Shown here in pieces: positions 1 through 11,600 of a stretch of DNA of 64,000 nucleotides; the stretch's first letter is position 1; each line of letters opens with the position of its first letter. A model generated the notes under the pieces. That model ran no database searches and had not been told where the DNA came from. It worked only from the letters and a program-made list of their open reading frames with translations. Both the position numbers and the translations under genes were made by a program. The DNA is taken from positions 64,501 through 128,500 of the forward strand of contig NC_084815.1 in NCBI RefSeq assembly GCF_963583255.1. The letters run 5' to 3'. The stretch is from Pyrus communis. Lineage: Eukaryota > Streptophyta > Magnoliopsida > Rosales > Rosaceae.

Positions 1-1238
1 TCTCGTGCTAGGTAAAGATGGGAATATACATATAAGGCTTACATGATCCACTCCCCTGAGTGATGTGGGATGTTATCCAAATGACGAAAATTACCTTCAA
101 CATAATAAACAATAGGCCAAAATGATTTGACAAAAATTGAGGGTATTTTTTGTCATTTTATCCTTATTTTATGAAGATTTTTCACGGAATAACCAAAATG
201 ATTGATTGTGAACAAAATCATAATCGGTATGGTATATTTTTGCCATTTTTTCATAATTGATTGCCATTATACCAAACCGACAATTAATGGTATGGCTTTG
301 GTATTGGATTTTGTATAATGACGGTATGCCATACCTACCAATACATGTATACACACACATATATATATATATATATATTTTTTTTTTTTCTATTTAGATA
401 TTTTAGGTATTTTTTACATGCTTGACATGTGAAGAACTGGAAAAATGTAAGTATTGCTATATTTTTACTAATTCTAATTATGGTACTTCAATCCAATGTT
501 TATTGATATTTTTAATTTATTATTCAATATTACTTCTTATTCTAATCATACTTTTTTTTTTATGTAACATTTGAATTGAAATAGTTGATGGTTCTACATC
601 TCAAGCAAGAACATCAATTCCAAGTGCTTCGAAATATTGATTCATGGAAGATTTCATATACATTGATTGCTGCTACTTCAATGATGTTGCATTATCAAAA
701 CAAGTTATTTGTTTTGGAATTATAATATGGGGATCGTATAACCAGAACCATACTTTTGAGTTTTGAGTTTTTTGTTTATGCATTAGTTGCTATAATTGAA
801 TTTAGACAATTATATTAGTTGGACTTTTGAGTTTGTGAACTTATAGATATTTGGATTATGTTTGCTGGCATTGTTGTTGGTTTATTAAGTTTTGATTTGA
901 TTTCCATTTTAATTTGTTAAGTCGTGATTATGTTGGCTTATCATCAATCGAAAAATTGCAGCAGCAACTTCTTTTTCTCTTTTTTGGTTTGTTGTTTACG
1001 GGTCGGTGCATCATCTTGAGCTGTTGTTTTTATAGCTTATTTGCAAACCATTGATTATGCCATTTACCAACCGAACCAGCCAATAATTTTGGCTAAACCG
1101 ATTTTTGGCAACTGCAAGAAGACAGGTTGGCTAACAATAACTGATTTTTGGTAATTATGTATCTGTGACTAGCAGGTGGCGCAAGGAATTTGGCACTGTT
1201 TGCCAACCGAACCCAGCCCTAACTCTAATGACATTTTT
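1..1238. other. AT-rich intergenic, no gene seen
   Basis: No open reading frame here looks like a known protein. The stretch is AT-rich with a short AT dinucleotide run near 360-380. The motif CCAACCGAACC recurs loosely around 1065-1210, which suggests old, degenerate repeat sequence. Confidence 0.5.
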
Positions 1239-1957
1239 GGGAGATTTGGCAAAATAACCTGAAGTTTGACCCCGTATGGAATTATAGTCACATTTTATTA
1301 AATTTATGATAATTATTACCAAAAGTTGATATGAAAGTACTAGTATACCCTTATATCCTTAAATGGTTGTCGTTGTATGATTGTTTCCAATAAAAATCTT
1401 AAGATTGCCTCCGGATCATAGAAAAATTGGTGGCATGAGGTTTGAATGTAGATTCGCAAAGGCATGGTTGGGATTGTATTGGTAGTTCTCACCCAAAACG
1501 TTATGGTTAGGAGTTGAGGTTGAGCATGACGGTGGTCATAGATTGTATTGATTTCAAACTTCATTGAGTCGTTGAAGTCAGACCCAACTGGCGTCATCTC
1601 TATTCTTTTGATGAGGCATTGGGTCTAGAGGACCTAAGCAATTAAAATTAAAATTAGTTATGAAAATGAAAATTGATGTAACAATCAACAATCATGGCTG
1701 GTTAGATAACGGTAGTGAAGGATGGAGAGGAAGGTGTGGGTGGCAACTGACTAGGGAGGAAGGGTTAGAGGCTTTGGAGCAATCAGAGATGGGGGAACAG
1801 CTTCAGCAGCTTGCTTTTTTGTTTTATTGAAAAATCACATTTTAAATGAGGGTATATTAGTATTTTTGTATTAGCTTTTGGTTATAATTATCATAAATTT
1901 AAAGAGTGGCTATAATTCTGTATGGGTCAAAATGTTGGTTATTTTTCCAAACTTCCC
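1239..1957. mobile_element. Non-autonomous TIR element, about 0.72 kb
   Basis: The two ends form imperfect inverted repeats of about 110 bp. The left arm (1239-1345) begins GGGAGATTTGGCAAAATAAC and the reverse complement of the right arm (about 1845-1957) begins GGGAAGTTTGGAAAAATAAC. Both arms then share AATTATAG and AAATTTATGATAATTAT blocks and end in a TATACCC-like segment. The interior has no transposase. A clean target duplication could not be resolved, so the superfamily is open; a Mutator-like origin is possible from the long arms. Confidence 0.65.
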
Positions 1958-2423
1958 ATTATTACTTAACTGAAATGTGAAAAGGAATGAATCAAAAAAC
2001 TTAAAATAGGGTAAATTACACTTTATCACTTCATGTTTGAGGTCTCTTGCAACCTCATACAACATTTTCAAAAAAATTCACTTTCATACCTCACGTACTA
2101 TTTTATTTCAATATAATACATCTGTTACATTTTTCCATCCATTGGTTCTTTAAAAGCTGACGTGACTGCCACATTTGTGCCACGTGGTTGCCAAATTTGT
2201 GCCACATGACAAAAAAATAATTTATTTTTATGTATTTAAAATATTATAATAATTTACTCTATTTAAAAATAAATAAATAAATAAAATGAAACCCAGAAAC
2301 CCATTCCCCCGACCCACCTCCCTGTCCTCCACTCTCTTCACCTCCCCTCCCATCCAAAAACCCACCCCATCCCACCCCTACCTCTCCCACAACCCCCCAC
2401 ATACCCCCACCTCCCCAGAGACC

Positions 2424-2424
<1 letters not shown>

Positions 2425-2460
<36 letters not shown>
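2425..2460. repeat. (AG)n microsatellite
   Basis: An uninterrupted AG dinucleotide run directly precedes the captured TRAPPC6-like fragment inside the TIR element. It resembles a 5' UTR tract of the donor gene, but that is inference. Confidence 0.85.
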
Positions 2461-2463
<3 letters not shown>

Positions 2464-2984
2464 TAGAGGTCTTAGAGAGCTACGTGGATAGTCTACTAAC
2501 AGAGATGGTCTCTGATGCGGGAATTATACGCACACAAATTAAACCCTCTTTTTGACAATTGTAGTATAAGTAGGGATCGTTCTGGACCGGGGATTATGAG
2601 GGATTGTTAATCACTTGGATTTGACTAAAAAAAAACGTAAAAACACAAAATAAAATACTATACTAGACCCAAATATTGCAAAACTAAACTTTAAAACACT
2701 AAAACAAACCAAAAGACTCAAACAGTACCCAAAGCACTCGAAACTGCCTTAAAAACACTTTCTGGGCAGTTTTGAGCACCTTGAGTACTTTGGACGAATT
2801 TGGGAAACAAGATGAATCAAAACACTTATAAACACAAACTAAATGTATTTCTAACTAATCTAACACTTTAAAATAAAGGGGGATTGGTTTTGGATGAATT
2901 TGAAAACAAAACAAAAACTTGGAAACAAAACAGATTGTAAAACGAAGAATGATGAGAAACTAGTTAGAGGGTTCCTTATCCACA

Positions 2985-4180
2985 CATGAACATAAGCATA
3001 TAATTTGACTCCCAGTTATGACTTCAACAAACGATGAATGACAATGCTCCAAGTTAATTAGGTCCGCTTAAATTAACTTTCAGATTTCCCTAGATTCATT
3101 GGATTGAATGGGATACGCATTACAACCAAATTATTCCTAATCAAAGTCCCTAACATGGAATACGCATGATAGAGACATTCAACAAAGATCATTAAGTTCA
3201 ACGGAAATCATAAACATCGACTAGACATTCATAACTATGGAATACGCATGTTAATCCAGCCTAGGGTTTACTAAACACAATCGTGACTAGCGATTTTTAC
3301 TACTCATGAATATAAGTTCGTAACGATTAGGTGAAATTCCCTTATATCCTAGCATCAAGTTTAGGCATGCAAATTAAGTGTCGACCCTCAACCCACATAC
3401 ATAAACAAGTTCTTAATCAAAACAGAAAAGTAAACCACATCTAAAGTTCATGAATTCATAACTGGAGTAAATCAAATCATAACCAACATATGTCCATGGC
3501 TTCAAATTCGCCTCTAACTAAAAAGAAATTAGTTCCACATGTTTAACATAATTGAACAACAAGTTAAATTAAACATGAAAACAGAAACAAGAAAAGAAAG
3601 AACAAATTGATGGAATTGAATGGATGGAAAGTTAGCTACGGGGTTCATCTCCACATATGTTATACTTGCATAATAAAACGATTTCCAATTGCATTTCAAT
3701 AAACCATTAATTCTCAACGCTCCAAGTTAATTAGGTCCGCTTAAATTAACCGTCAAGTTCTCCTTAAGTTAATGAATTGGATGGGTTAGCGCAACGCAAT
3801 TCACCACATTCTCCAAAAGTCCTTTACGTGAAAAGCACAATAAAGATACAATCAAAGATCATTAAGCATTATGAAAACTATAAGTGTTGACGAGGCATTC
3901 GTTACTATGGAATACGCATGAAACTTATGCCAAGAATTCGTTTAACGCGATTGTTTATAAGCAACCTCCACTACTAATGAATATAAGTTCGTAACTATTA
4001 GGTGAAACTCACTTATATTCTAGCGTCATATTCATGCATGAAAATTAAGTGTGCACTCTCAATAAACATACATAAATAAGTTATCAATCAAACGGTTAAA
4101 CAAATTGAATCCACAACTTATGAAACGCAATTAGAAGTAATCAAATCAAAATGCAAGCATAAACATATATTTCGAATTCC
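2985..4180. repeat. Imperfect direct duplication inside the solo LTR
   Basis: Two related units lie at about 2985-3480 and 3640-4180. Each carries, in the same order, a Czz-free block around TTAATTAGGTCCGCTTAA, a GGAATACGCATG block, and a block with ATATAAGTTCGTAAC followed by TTAGGTGAAA. Spacing is about 660 bp. The copies are clearly diverged from each other. Confidence 0.7.
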
Positions 4181-4201
4181 CCCCTAGCCAAGGGGGTTTT
4201 A

Positions 4202-4425
4202 GTTCCTCATGGTACAAAACAAAGAGAATCAAAGAAACACCTAAACATTCCAACAACTCAAACTTGAATTGTATGAACGTTTAGGCCCTCTTCTCTTCCA
4301 TTCATCATTCGTACAAAACAAAGAGTATTGAAATTAAACATTGAAATCAAAGAAACACCTAAACATTCCAACAACTCAAACTTGAATTGTATGAACGTTT
4401 AGGCCCTCTTATCTTCCTCTTCGTT
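4202..4425. repeat. Tandem duplication, unit about 105-120 bp
   Basis: The stretch from GTACAAAACAAAGAG through AGGCCCTCTT occurs twice, at about 4213-4300 and 4313-4415. Both copies share AAACACCTAAACATTCCAAC and GAATTGTATGAACGTTTAGG almost exactly. The second copy has a short insertion near its start. Confidence 0.85.
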
Positions 4426-4639
4426 GTAGCACAAGGTCTAAGGATAGTTTGATGGTGTGAATGGTTTGGGGAGTGGTGGAGGAATGGAAGAGGAGTGGTG
4501 GAAATGGAAGGATGGTGTTTGGATTGTAAGGGAGACTCACGGCACAAAGGGGGAAGTGTTTGTGGTATGTACAATGGATGAATTTCTGAAATGGAAGTGT
4601 CAATGAGAATGAATGCAATGGATGCTTATTTATAGGTGA

Positions 4640-5460
4640 AATGGGGGGAACATGACAGCTAGGAGGGAATGTGGCTGCATGTTTGAATGATTAAAGGATG
4701 CATGTGGGTTGGAAATGCATGTGCAATGAATATGTGGCTGCATGTGCAAGGGGACAATCTGGAAATGAAGGTGAATGTGCACGACAATGGCTTCTTTGGT
4801 GCTGAAAATGCATGTGAAAGCATGTGTTGGCTGAATTAAAGAATGTGAGGGAATGATGAAAGGGGAAACATGACAGCTAGGTTATGATGATGAGTGCATG
4901 TGCAATGTTTTAAAGGATGGAATGCATGTGAATATGATGGAAATCTGATGGGAACTCACGGCAAGGATGATTTCTGGTAGTGAATGGGTGTATGTTTGAA
5001 TGATTAAAGGGACATGTGGGTTGGAAATGATGAAGGAAATGCATGTGAGTGACAACTAGATATGTTGATGAATGCATGTGGAATGTTTGTGGTGAGTGAA
5101 TGTGCATGGCAATGAGTGATTTTCTGACTATGAATGTGTTTGCATGTGCACGGTTTTAGGGAGAAAGGTGGATGAATGTGCATGTGAATTAGGTTGTGAA
5201 AGCATGTGAATGCATGTGTTGATGAATGGGATTGTGGAGATGCACGACACATGTGTAGGAATGGGCTGGAATGTGTGGTGGATGAAGATGCATGTGCAAT
5301 GAAGTGGAATGGATGTGGCTGCAAGGTTTTGTGTTAGGTGATAAGTGGTGATGATAAGTAATGATATGTGATTATGATAAGTGATAAGTGGTGATGATAA
5401 GTGTATGATATGTGATTATGATAAGTGATAAGTGGTGATGATAAGTAATGATATGTGGGA
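4640..5460. repeat. Low-complexity ATGCATGTG-rich and GTGATGATAAGTG tandem arrays
   Basis: From about 4640 to 5330 the words GCATGTG and GAATG recur irregularly many times. From 5335 to 5460 the unit GTGATAAGTGGTGATGATAAGT repeats about three times with ATATGTGATTATGATAA spacers. Both lie inside the solo LTR. On the minus strand they give short His/Ser/Thr-rich open frames that I regard as by-products of the repeat. Confidence 0.75.
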
Positions 5461-6671
5461 GTGTGGCTGAAATGAAGGAGTGGAATGTTGGAATGTTATG
5501 CACGGCTAAGGATATAGGAAAGGTTTAAATGTCCTAAAACTAAAGGGAACAAGGTTCCAACACTTTGGTCTTCAATTAGGTCTTCAATTTCGTCTAACAC
5601 TTTGGCTCCAAGCATAAGCTATCCATCCTTAGCCAAAAAGTGCTCCAAAAGTCTCCAAAATGCATCTTTTTGCTCCTTTAGCCCTTTGGACCTACAAACA
5701 CACGAAAATAGCTTAAAGTACTAAAATAACTAAAGAAACATAACGTAAATGCACGAGAACAAGCCATTTAAGTCGCATGAATATGCTCCTATCAGTCTCC
5801 ATGTACTACAAATCGGTTATACGTTAACAAGCCCGAGCTCCTTGCCAATAGGATCGACGCTATTGGCTACCAGGTTGGCCACCAGCTCTCCGAGCGGTAC
5901 ACCTTCCCGCACTCTATCCCAACCACCATGCCTTCACTAATTGTCCCTTAATTTCATTGTAATTGAATTGGCTTTGTTTGATCTCACAGATTTTGGTTTT
6001 TTAGGGTCGCAGGGGAGGTGGGGGTGGGGTGGGATGGGGTGGGTTTTTGGATGGGAGGGGAGGTGAAGAGAGTGGAGGAGAGGGAGGTGGGTTAGGGGGA
6101 AAGGGTTTCTGGGTTTCAGTTTTATATTTTATTTACTTTTTAATAGGGTAAATTATTATAATATTTTAATGTATAAAAAATTATTTTTTTGCCACGTGGC
6201 TTAAATTTGGCAGTCACGTCAACTCTTAACAGACCAATGAATGAAAAATGTAATAGATGTATTATATTGAAATAAAATAGTATGTGAGGTATGAAAGTGA
6301 AATTTTTTGAAGATGTTGTATAAGGTTGCAATAGACCTCAAACTTGAGGTGGTAAAGTGTAATGTACCCTTTAAAATATGAGAAATAAGGAAGGAGAAGT
6401 AGAACAATGGTCCCCCTAGTCGATCTTATTCCTTATTTTTTTTAGTATTTGATTTTGAATTTTAAGAAAAAATAGCATTTTTTTTCGATTTTTTATGTGC
6501 AAGTAAATGCGAAGGAAAATTAAGAGTAAATAGTTCCCATTACTTATATTTTAATAAACGCAGAGAATTCAAGAATAAAAATGATTTCAATTTCAATTCC
6601 TAGTAAGTAAACATGTGTTAAGGGATTGAGGACTAGGATAAGCCACAAAAAAAGTGTCAGCCACTATTGGG

Positions 6672-7058
6672 CAATGTTTTAAAAAGCCTCGCCTAGACCC
6701 TCCTAACCTATGTTGCGACTCACTTAGACAGAAAGTAAATAACTTTCATTTTGCATTTTATTTTTTCAATAAATTGTAACAGACTTGTTGAATACTTAAG
6801 GGAACACATATATATACTTATTCATCATGTTTTCATTATGTTCCAATAGCTCATAATATCTGTCATTCCATTTTGTAGTTTACGATGAAATCATATATAT
6901 TTTAAGTATAAACAGACACTTGTTTACATGAAATATAAATGGATTTAATTAAATCCGCCTAGTCTGCCTAGGTGCCCGACTATACCCCACCTAGCCGCCT
7001 AGGCGCTAGGCTCCAGCCCGTCGCCCAACTAGCGCCTAGTGTCTTTTAGAACCTTGCT
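6672..7058. mobile_element. MITE with CGCCTAG-rich ends (copy 1)
   Basis: The left end contains TTTTAAAAAGCCTCGCCTAGA and the right end CGCCCAACTAGCGCCTAG followed by TTTTAGAACC. The ends are imperfect inverted repeats with short CGCCTAGGCGC palindromes. A second copy of the same design lies at 61211-61665. No coding capacity. Confidence 0.6.
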
Positions 7059-7089
7059 ATTAAGATATCAAATATAATACGTCATCGCC

Positions 7090-7410
7090 ATTTGAAAAAA
7101 GTTGAGGTTCCATTATAAACCAATTGTCAATATGGGGAATTATCTAATTTACTTATAAGCCCATGCAAGGTCCCTCCAACCCGTCACCTGTGGCGAATTT
7201 TCAAGCCTAACATGTGGACAACACAACAGAGTGACCTGAAGTGCGTGTGGCCATTTGGCTTCACACGTGAAACAATATGGTCTGACACCATTAAGAAAGT
7301 TGAGGTTTCACCATAAAACCAATTGATAATATGAAAAAATAACTCAACTTACTTATAAGCTGATGCAAGATCTCTCCTGCCATAAAACTGATGCAAAATT
7401 CCTCCTACCA
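7090..7410. repeat. Dispersed repeat, two adjacent copies
   Basis: Two copies of the same phrase lie at about 7093-7185 and 7293-7400. Each has AGTTGAGGTT, then CCAATTG(T/A)(C/T)AATATG, then TTACTTATAAGC, then a GATGCAAG or CATGCAAGGTC block. Related copies occur in the GLYR1-like gene's intron 4 (about 12065-12185) and, inverted, near 62960-63080. Confidence 0.65.
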
Positions 7411-7852
7411 TCAATGTGAAACTCATTCTTAATACCAATTATACGAGTCAAACTTGAGAATAATACGCTAGTTCGTAAAATGATAAAGTTTCTTAAATGT
7501 GTGAAATTAAGTGTGCTTTAGAGAGTAGAATAGAGAGTGGTTTAAAATTTCAAATGACAATCTGCTGAGTGATTCAAACCGGAAGGATGTGCCCAATAAT
7601 GTCACGTGACAAACTGAATATTCTTCTAAAAAAAATAAGTAAAACCAAACAAATATTTAGATATAAAAAATGAAACAAATTGGCTCAAAAGAGGATTTGC
7701 AAATTTTTATTACCTAAAATTGATCAAATTTTTGTTAAAATATTTGAAGGAATGCTAGAAAGATTAAATTTGTAAGCTAAATAACATAAAAGTTGATGAA
7801 TGAATTATTATTGAAATATTAATTAATGTTTATTTCTTATTTATAACACATT

Positions 7853-7980
7853 AAGGGAACTGTTATTGATATTTCAAAACTTTCATTTTACACTCTAAAC
7901 TTTCTATATTTAGAAAGAAAAATACACTTGTGAAGAGTGTATAATGAAATTTTTGAAATGCCAATAACATTTTCTCACAT
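7853..7980. mobile_element. Short palindromic MITE (copy 1)
   Basis: The left half (TGTTATTGATATTTCAAAA, then TTACACTC) is the inverted complement of the right half (GAGTGTATAATGAAATTTTT, then GAAATGCCAATAACA). The unit is about 125 bp and would fold into one hairpin. A relative is present at 60392-60515. Confidence 0.7.
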
Positions 7981-8638
7981 CAATTAATTTACAATACCGT
8001 ACAAATTTATTCTTCACTAACGTTACTTTTGACAAAATTATTATTTGAATTAATTTCTCCAAAGATCAAGGAGTAGGTGAACTGGTTAACTTCCTCAAAG
8101 CATCAACGTGGAGGACTGCAAGTGGGTTCCCTCCCAAGATGATGAGTGGGGAGTAAAAGGACAAACAGAAGAACCAGGGGATTGACGTGGAACGCATCTA
8201 TCCGTCCGAAAAATGACAGGACAAAAATCCATGTTAAGTCATCAAACTACATTTTTGCCCATCATCCTTAATTGGTAGTAATGTTTACTATAATTCTCTA
8301 TAATTTTATTGAATGAATTTAATTTGGAAATTTATGTTTATGTACTGTACATCTCTCAAAATTTATTCTCATCAGATAAAAATAAATAATAATAAACATC
8401 ATTATCATTTTATTGTGGTGAGCAAAATTATTTTTAATCAGATAACTTGGGCCCAGCAAATAATATTAAAACGTAAACCTAAAAAGTTGCTATCCTTCTT
8501 TTGCCCATTTCTTTTGTGTTTTGAGCTTCATTTCAATGTCCACTGGATACATACAGTGAGTGAATAATATATTGATGATAATAATCGTATACAATAAGTG
8601 GATTTATTTTGTGTTGGCTCTAGAGTTTGGACTTTGGA

Positions 8639-8690
8639 GAGAGAGGAAGAGAGAGAAAGATTGAGAGATTGAGAGAGAGAGAGAGAGTGA
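8639..8690. repeat. GA-rich tract in the 5' leader of the GLYR1-like gene
   Basis: Repeated GAGAGA with interruptions lies just before the start codon at 8694. GA/CT tracts are common in plant 5' leaders, so this probably belongs to the transcript. Confidence 0.6.
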
Positions 8691-8693
8691 GAT

Positions 8694-11600
8694 ATGGAGG
8701 TCGGGTTTTTGGGGCTGGGAATAATGGGGAAAGCCATGTCTATGAATCTGCTCCGGCATGGCTTCAAGGTCACCGTTTGGAACAGGACTCTTTCTAAGGT
8801 ATTTTAAGACTCTTGTGCTCTATGTAATCATCCCTATCAAAGCTACTTGTTTGAATGTTGCTTAATCTTCTATTCCAATCGTCATGCTAGATTATATCTG
8901 TTGCAATGCTGAGAATCTGGGCATACATACAATCAAACGAAAATGGATTTTTAGCCAAATAGTCCTTGAGATTGGTATTCCTTCTCATTTTGGTCCTGAT
9001 AATGAAAATCAATAGAAGTGGTTCACCGTAAATTATTTTGGTCATTATGTGCAAAATTTGTCAATATTCTCGTTAAATTGTCACGTGAACGGCCACGTGA
9101 TCACTTTTTAAAGAGTATTTATGTCAAACTACCCTTTACTCAACGTGGATATTGACAAATTTTTCATGGAAGAATAAAAAATGATTTATGGTGGATAAAC
9201 TCATGGAATTTTTCTATCGATATTCAATGTTAGGACCAAAGTGGGGACTTATGAAGATTTCAGAGAACATTTTGGCTAAGAAGCCAATGAAAATTAATCT
9301 GAGATTCTGACAAGACAATGTCATTTTATCTCTAACTTTGATTGCAGAGTCATGAACTCGTGGAGCATGGTGCTTCTGTTGCAGAAACCCCTGCAGAAGT
9401 GGTTAGGAAGTGCAAGTATACCATTGCAATGTTATCTGATCCTTCAGCTGCTCTTTCGGTTGTTATTCTTCACTGTGGTATTTTGAGTTTTTGACACATC
9501 ATCTACTTCAACTCATCAAAATATAAAATACTTAGGTGGTGTTTGGAAAAGATGGCATTCTTGAGCAGATTTGTGCTGGAAAATCTTATGTTGACATGTC
9601 TACAGTTGATGCTGATACTTCTTCAAAGATCAATGAGGTTTGAGTTACTTGCGAATGATATCCCCTCCTCCTTGTTTACATTTCTTGTGCGTCATTCCGG
9701 TCACCATCGTTTTTAAGACTTTCAAACGAAATGGGTAGAATTTTACCTTTTTACTAATGCATATGTCTATAGCAGGAATTTGTATCAAGAAATCTAAGTT
9801 GGAGTTTTAAACTTGTACGAATAGGCTAACATATGAATACTTCCAGAAAGTTGTCTCAAATGTAGGACAATCTGTAAAGGCTAATCTCTCGTGTAACATG
9901 TTAGACTTTCAATAAGTAAAAGGATTTTATAGGTAGTGAAAGTGAAAGACATTTTATCTGTGGTTTTCTGACAGATACAGGATCTTCCTGATTCAGAATG
10001 CTATTTTGGGCCTTTTCGTGTAGTGAATATGTAGACATGTGGGAAGGTAGGGTAGCTTCTTGACTGAATCTTGATGTAGGGTCAAGAAGTTGCTAGAATG
10101 AAGTTTGACTTTATACTGGTGCAGGTGAAGAGTTGGGGCTGAAAGAAGTAAGGTTCTAAAATGAGGAAAACCAAGAATTACGATTTTGGCTTTGTTCTTT
10201 ACTTTTTATGGTCTTGCAGGGACTAACTTCCAAGTAAAAGAAAAGAAAAATTAACAGAGGGATGAAAAAGAAACTCAAAGTGTAGTTGAATACATTAAAA
10301 AACATATGTAATACATGTCCATAAGTTTTCACTACCAATTTACTTACTTACAGGCAGAGCTAGAATTGTAACCTTGGTGATCTGAAATGTAAAATAAATT
10401 GCATAAATATATATTCATGTTCAAAGCTAAATATTTTTATTTCCTTATGCACAACTTAGGATTCTGAGGCTAGAATTGGCAGGAAGTTCAGAGTGTTATA
10501 AAAGCTAGAAGTTAGAGTTCTTAGCGTCAGCACTCTTATGGAGTATATTTAGTGAACAAGAAAATGCAAGTCAAAACGCTGGATTTTTATGACACTTCAG
10601 AAAAAGGCCACTCACACTCTCCCAAAAAAAGATTGAAAATTAGCAATCTGCAGGAAGTTCATATATTTGTTTTGAAAAACTGTTCATTTAGAAAGGCTCT
10701 GTTGGTAAGCAGTTCTTGGTTGGATGAACCTGCACTAGGAAAAAGAAAAGAGTTAGATATTCAAAACGAGAGCATGAGGCAGTTCTATAGCTAAATTCAC
10801 TTTACCAGATTATAGCTGACTGAGTAAAAGGAGAAGTGAGAAAACGTAGACTGAAAATTGTTTGTGCAATGTTCGAAAAGAAGGCTATACATGATTAGAA
10901 TATCCCTAGTTACGGCCTGCACACTGGAACTAGCCTTTCCTTTTCTGTTTTTTTCTCACAGTTCCTGACATTCTTCCAAAGATGTGCCTCATCAATTATG
11001 CACTGATTCGGAGCTGCTACTTTGCACTTAAGATACAAAGCACGGTTGAATTTTTACTTCATCTACTATCAGTATTGCTTTATCAGTTAAACCTCAGGAT
11101 GCTTTCTGGTGTTCTTTGAAGATGACTGTAATTTTCATATGTAGTTTCTTTATGTAATTACAGTTTTGAACTATTTTTTCATCACATATTTGAATAAAAA
11201 ATATTAAGCGGAAAAGTATCTTCCCATATATAAGTAAGGTTTGCATCGAATATCTACAGGCAATTAAAGAAAAGGGCGGTTACTTTCTTGAAGCTCCTGT
11301 TTCAGGTAGCAAAAAGCCCGCAGAAGATGGTCAACTAGTTATCCTTGCAGCTGGTGAGAAGGTAACATGTTACGCAGGTTATCATTTCTGCAGTTTGTTG
11401 CTTTAAACATAGTTCTGGCTAGGAATTAAAGATGAAAATATAAAGGACATTGCTTGATGGGGACTGCTAGCAACCTTTGCACTAACCTTTACACAAAAAC
11501 AAGACTCTTGCTTTTGGCTAGGAATTAAAGATGGAAAATAGAAAAAATAATTTCAAAGGCACTAAATGTCTTGGTTTTTGTGTAAGAAGATGACATATGA

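Larger units (their letters stand above)
2513..5794 (-). mobile_element. Solo LTR, 3.28 kb, minus orientation
   Basis: The + strand begins TGATGCGGG and ends GCTCCTATCA, giving TG...CA ends, with 5-bp target duplications GTCTC at 2508-2512 and 5795-5799. A TATA-like CTATAAATA reads on the minus strand at about 4627-4636, so the LTR is in reverse orientation. No gag or pol, primer site or second LTR is present, which fits a solo LTR left by recombination between two LTRs of a large retrotransposon. The LTR contains its own internal duplications, annotated separately. It interrupts the captured TRAPPC6-like fragment. Confidence 0.75.
2461..5903 (+). pseudogene. Captured TRAPPC6-like fragment, split by a solo LTR
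   Basis: The two halves are 2461-2512 and 5800-5903. Read across the insertion, the first encodes ESYVDSLLTEMV and the second YYKSV, then NKPELLANRIDAIGYQVGHQ and LSERYT. This pattern matches the N-terminal part of plant TRAPPC6-type subunits of the TRAPP vesicle-tethering complex, which share the VGHQLSERYT signature. One extra base near 5820 shifts the frame between the YYKSV and NKPE parts. The match stops after LSERYT, well short of a full subunit of roughly 150-180 residues. It lies inside long TIRs, as in Pack-MULE gene capture. It is non-functional as seen. The family assignment comes from recalled motifs and has not been searched. Confidence 0.65.
2000..6378. mobile_element. Mutator-like TIR element carrying a captured gene fragment (Pack-MULE candidate)
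   Basis: Arms of about 350 bp at 2009-2370 and 6010-6369 are inverted copies. They share GGGTAAATTACACTTT-like tips, a CTTTCATACCTCA block, CCACGTGG motifs and a C-rich/G-rich inner portion. The flanks are 9-bp near-duplicates, CTTAAAATA (2000-2008) and TTTAAAATA (6370-6378), the length expected for Mutator elements. No transposase is present. Removing the LTR inserted at 2513-5794 leaves an element of about 1.08 kb. Its interior holds a broken fragment of a TRAPPC6-like gene. Confidence 0.8.

Noticed and set aside
4359..5324. His/Ser/Thr-rich minus-strand open frames
   Set aside because: Translation of the GCATGTG array inside a solo LTR; no protein-like composition outside the repeat.
5335..5460. 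Repeats with spacers suggesting a CRISPR-like array
   Set aside because: Units are overlapping simple repeats (GTGATGATAAGTG) without unique spacers, and the genome is eukaryotic.
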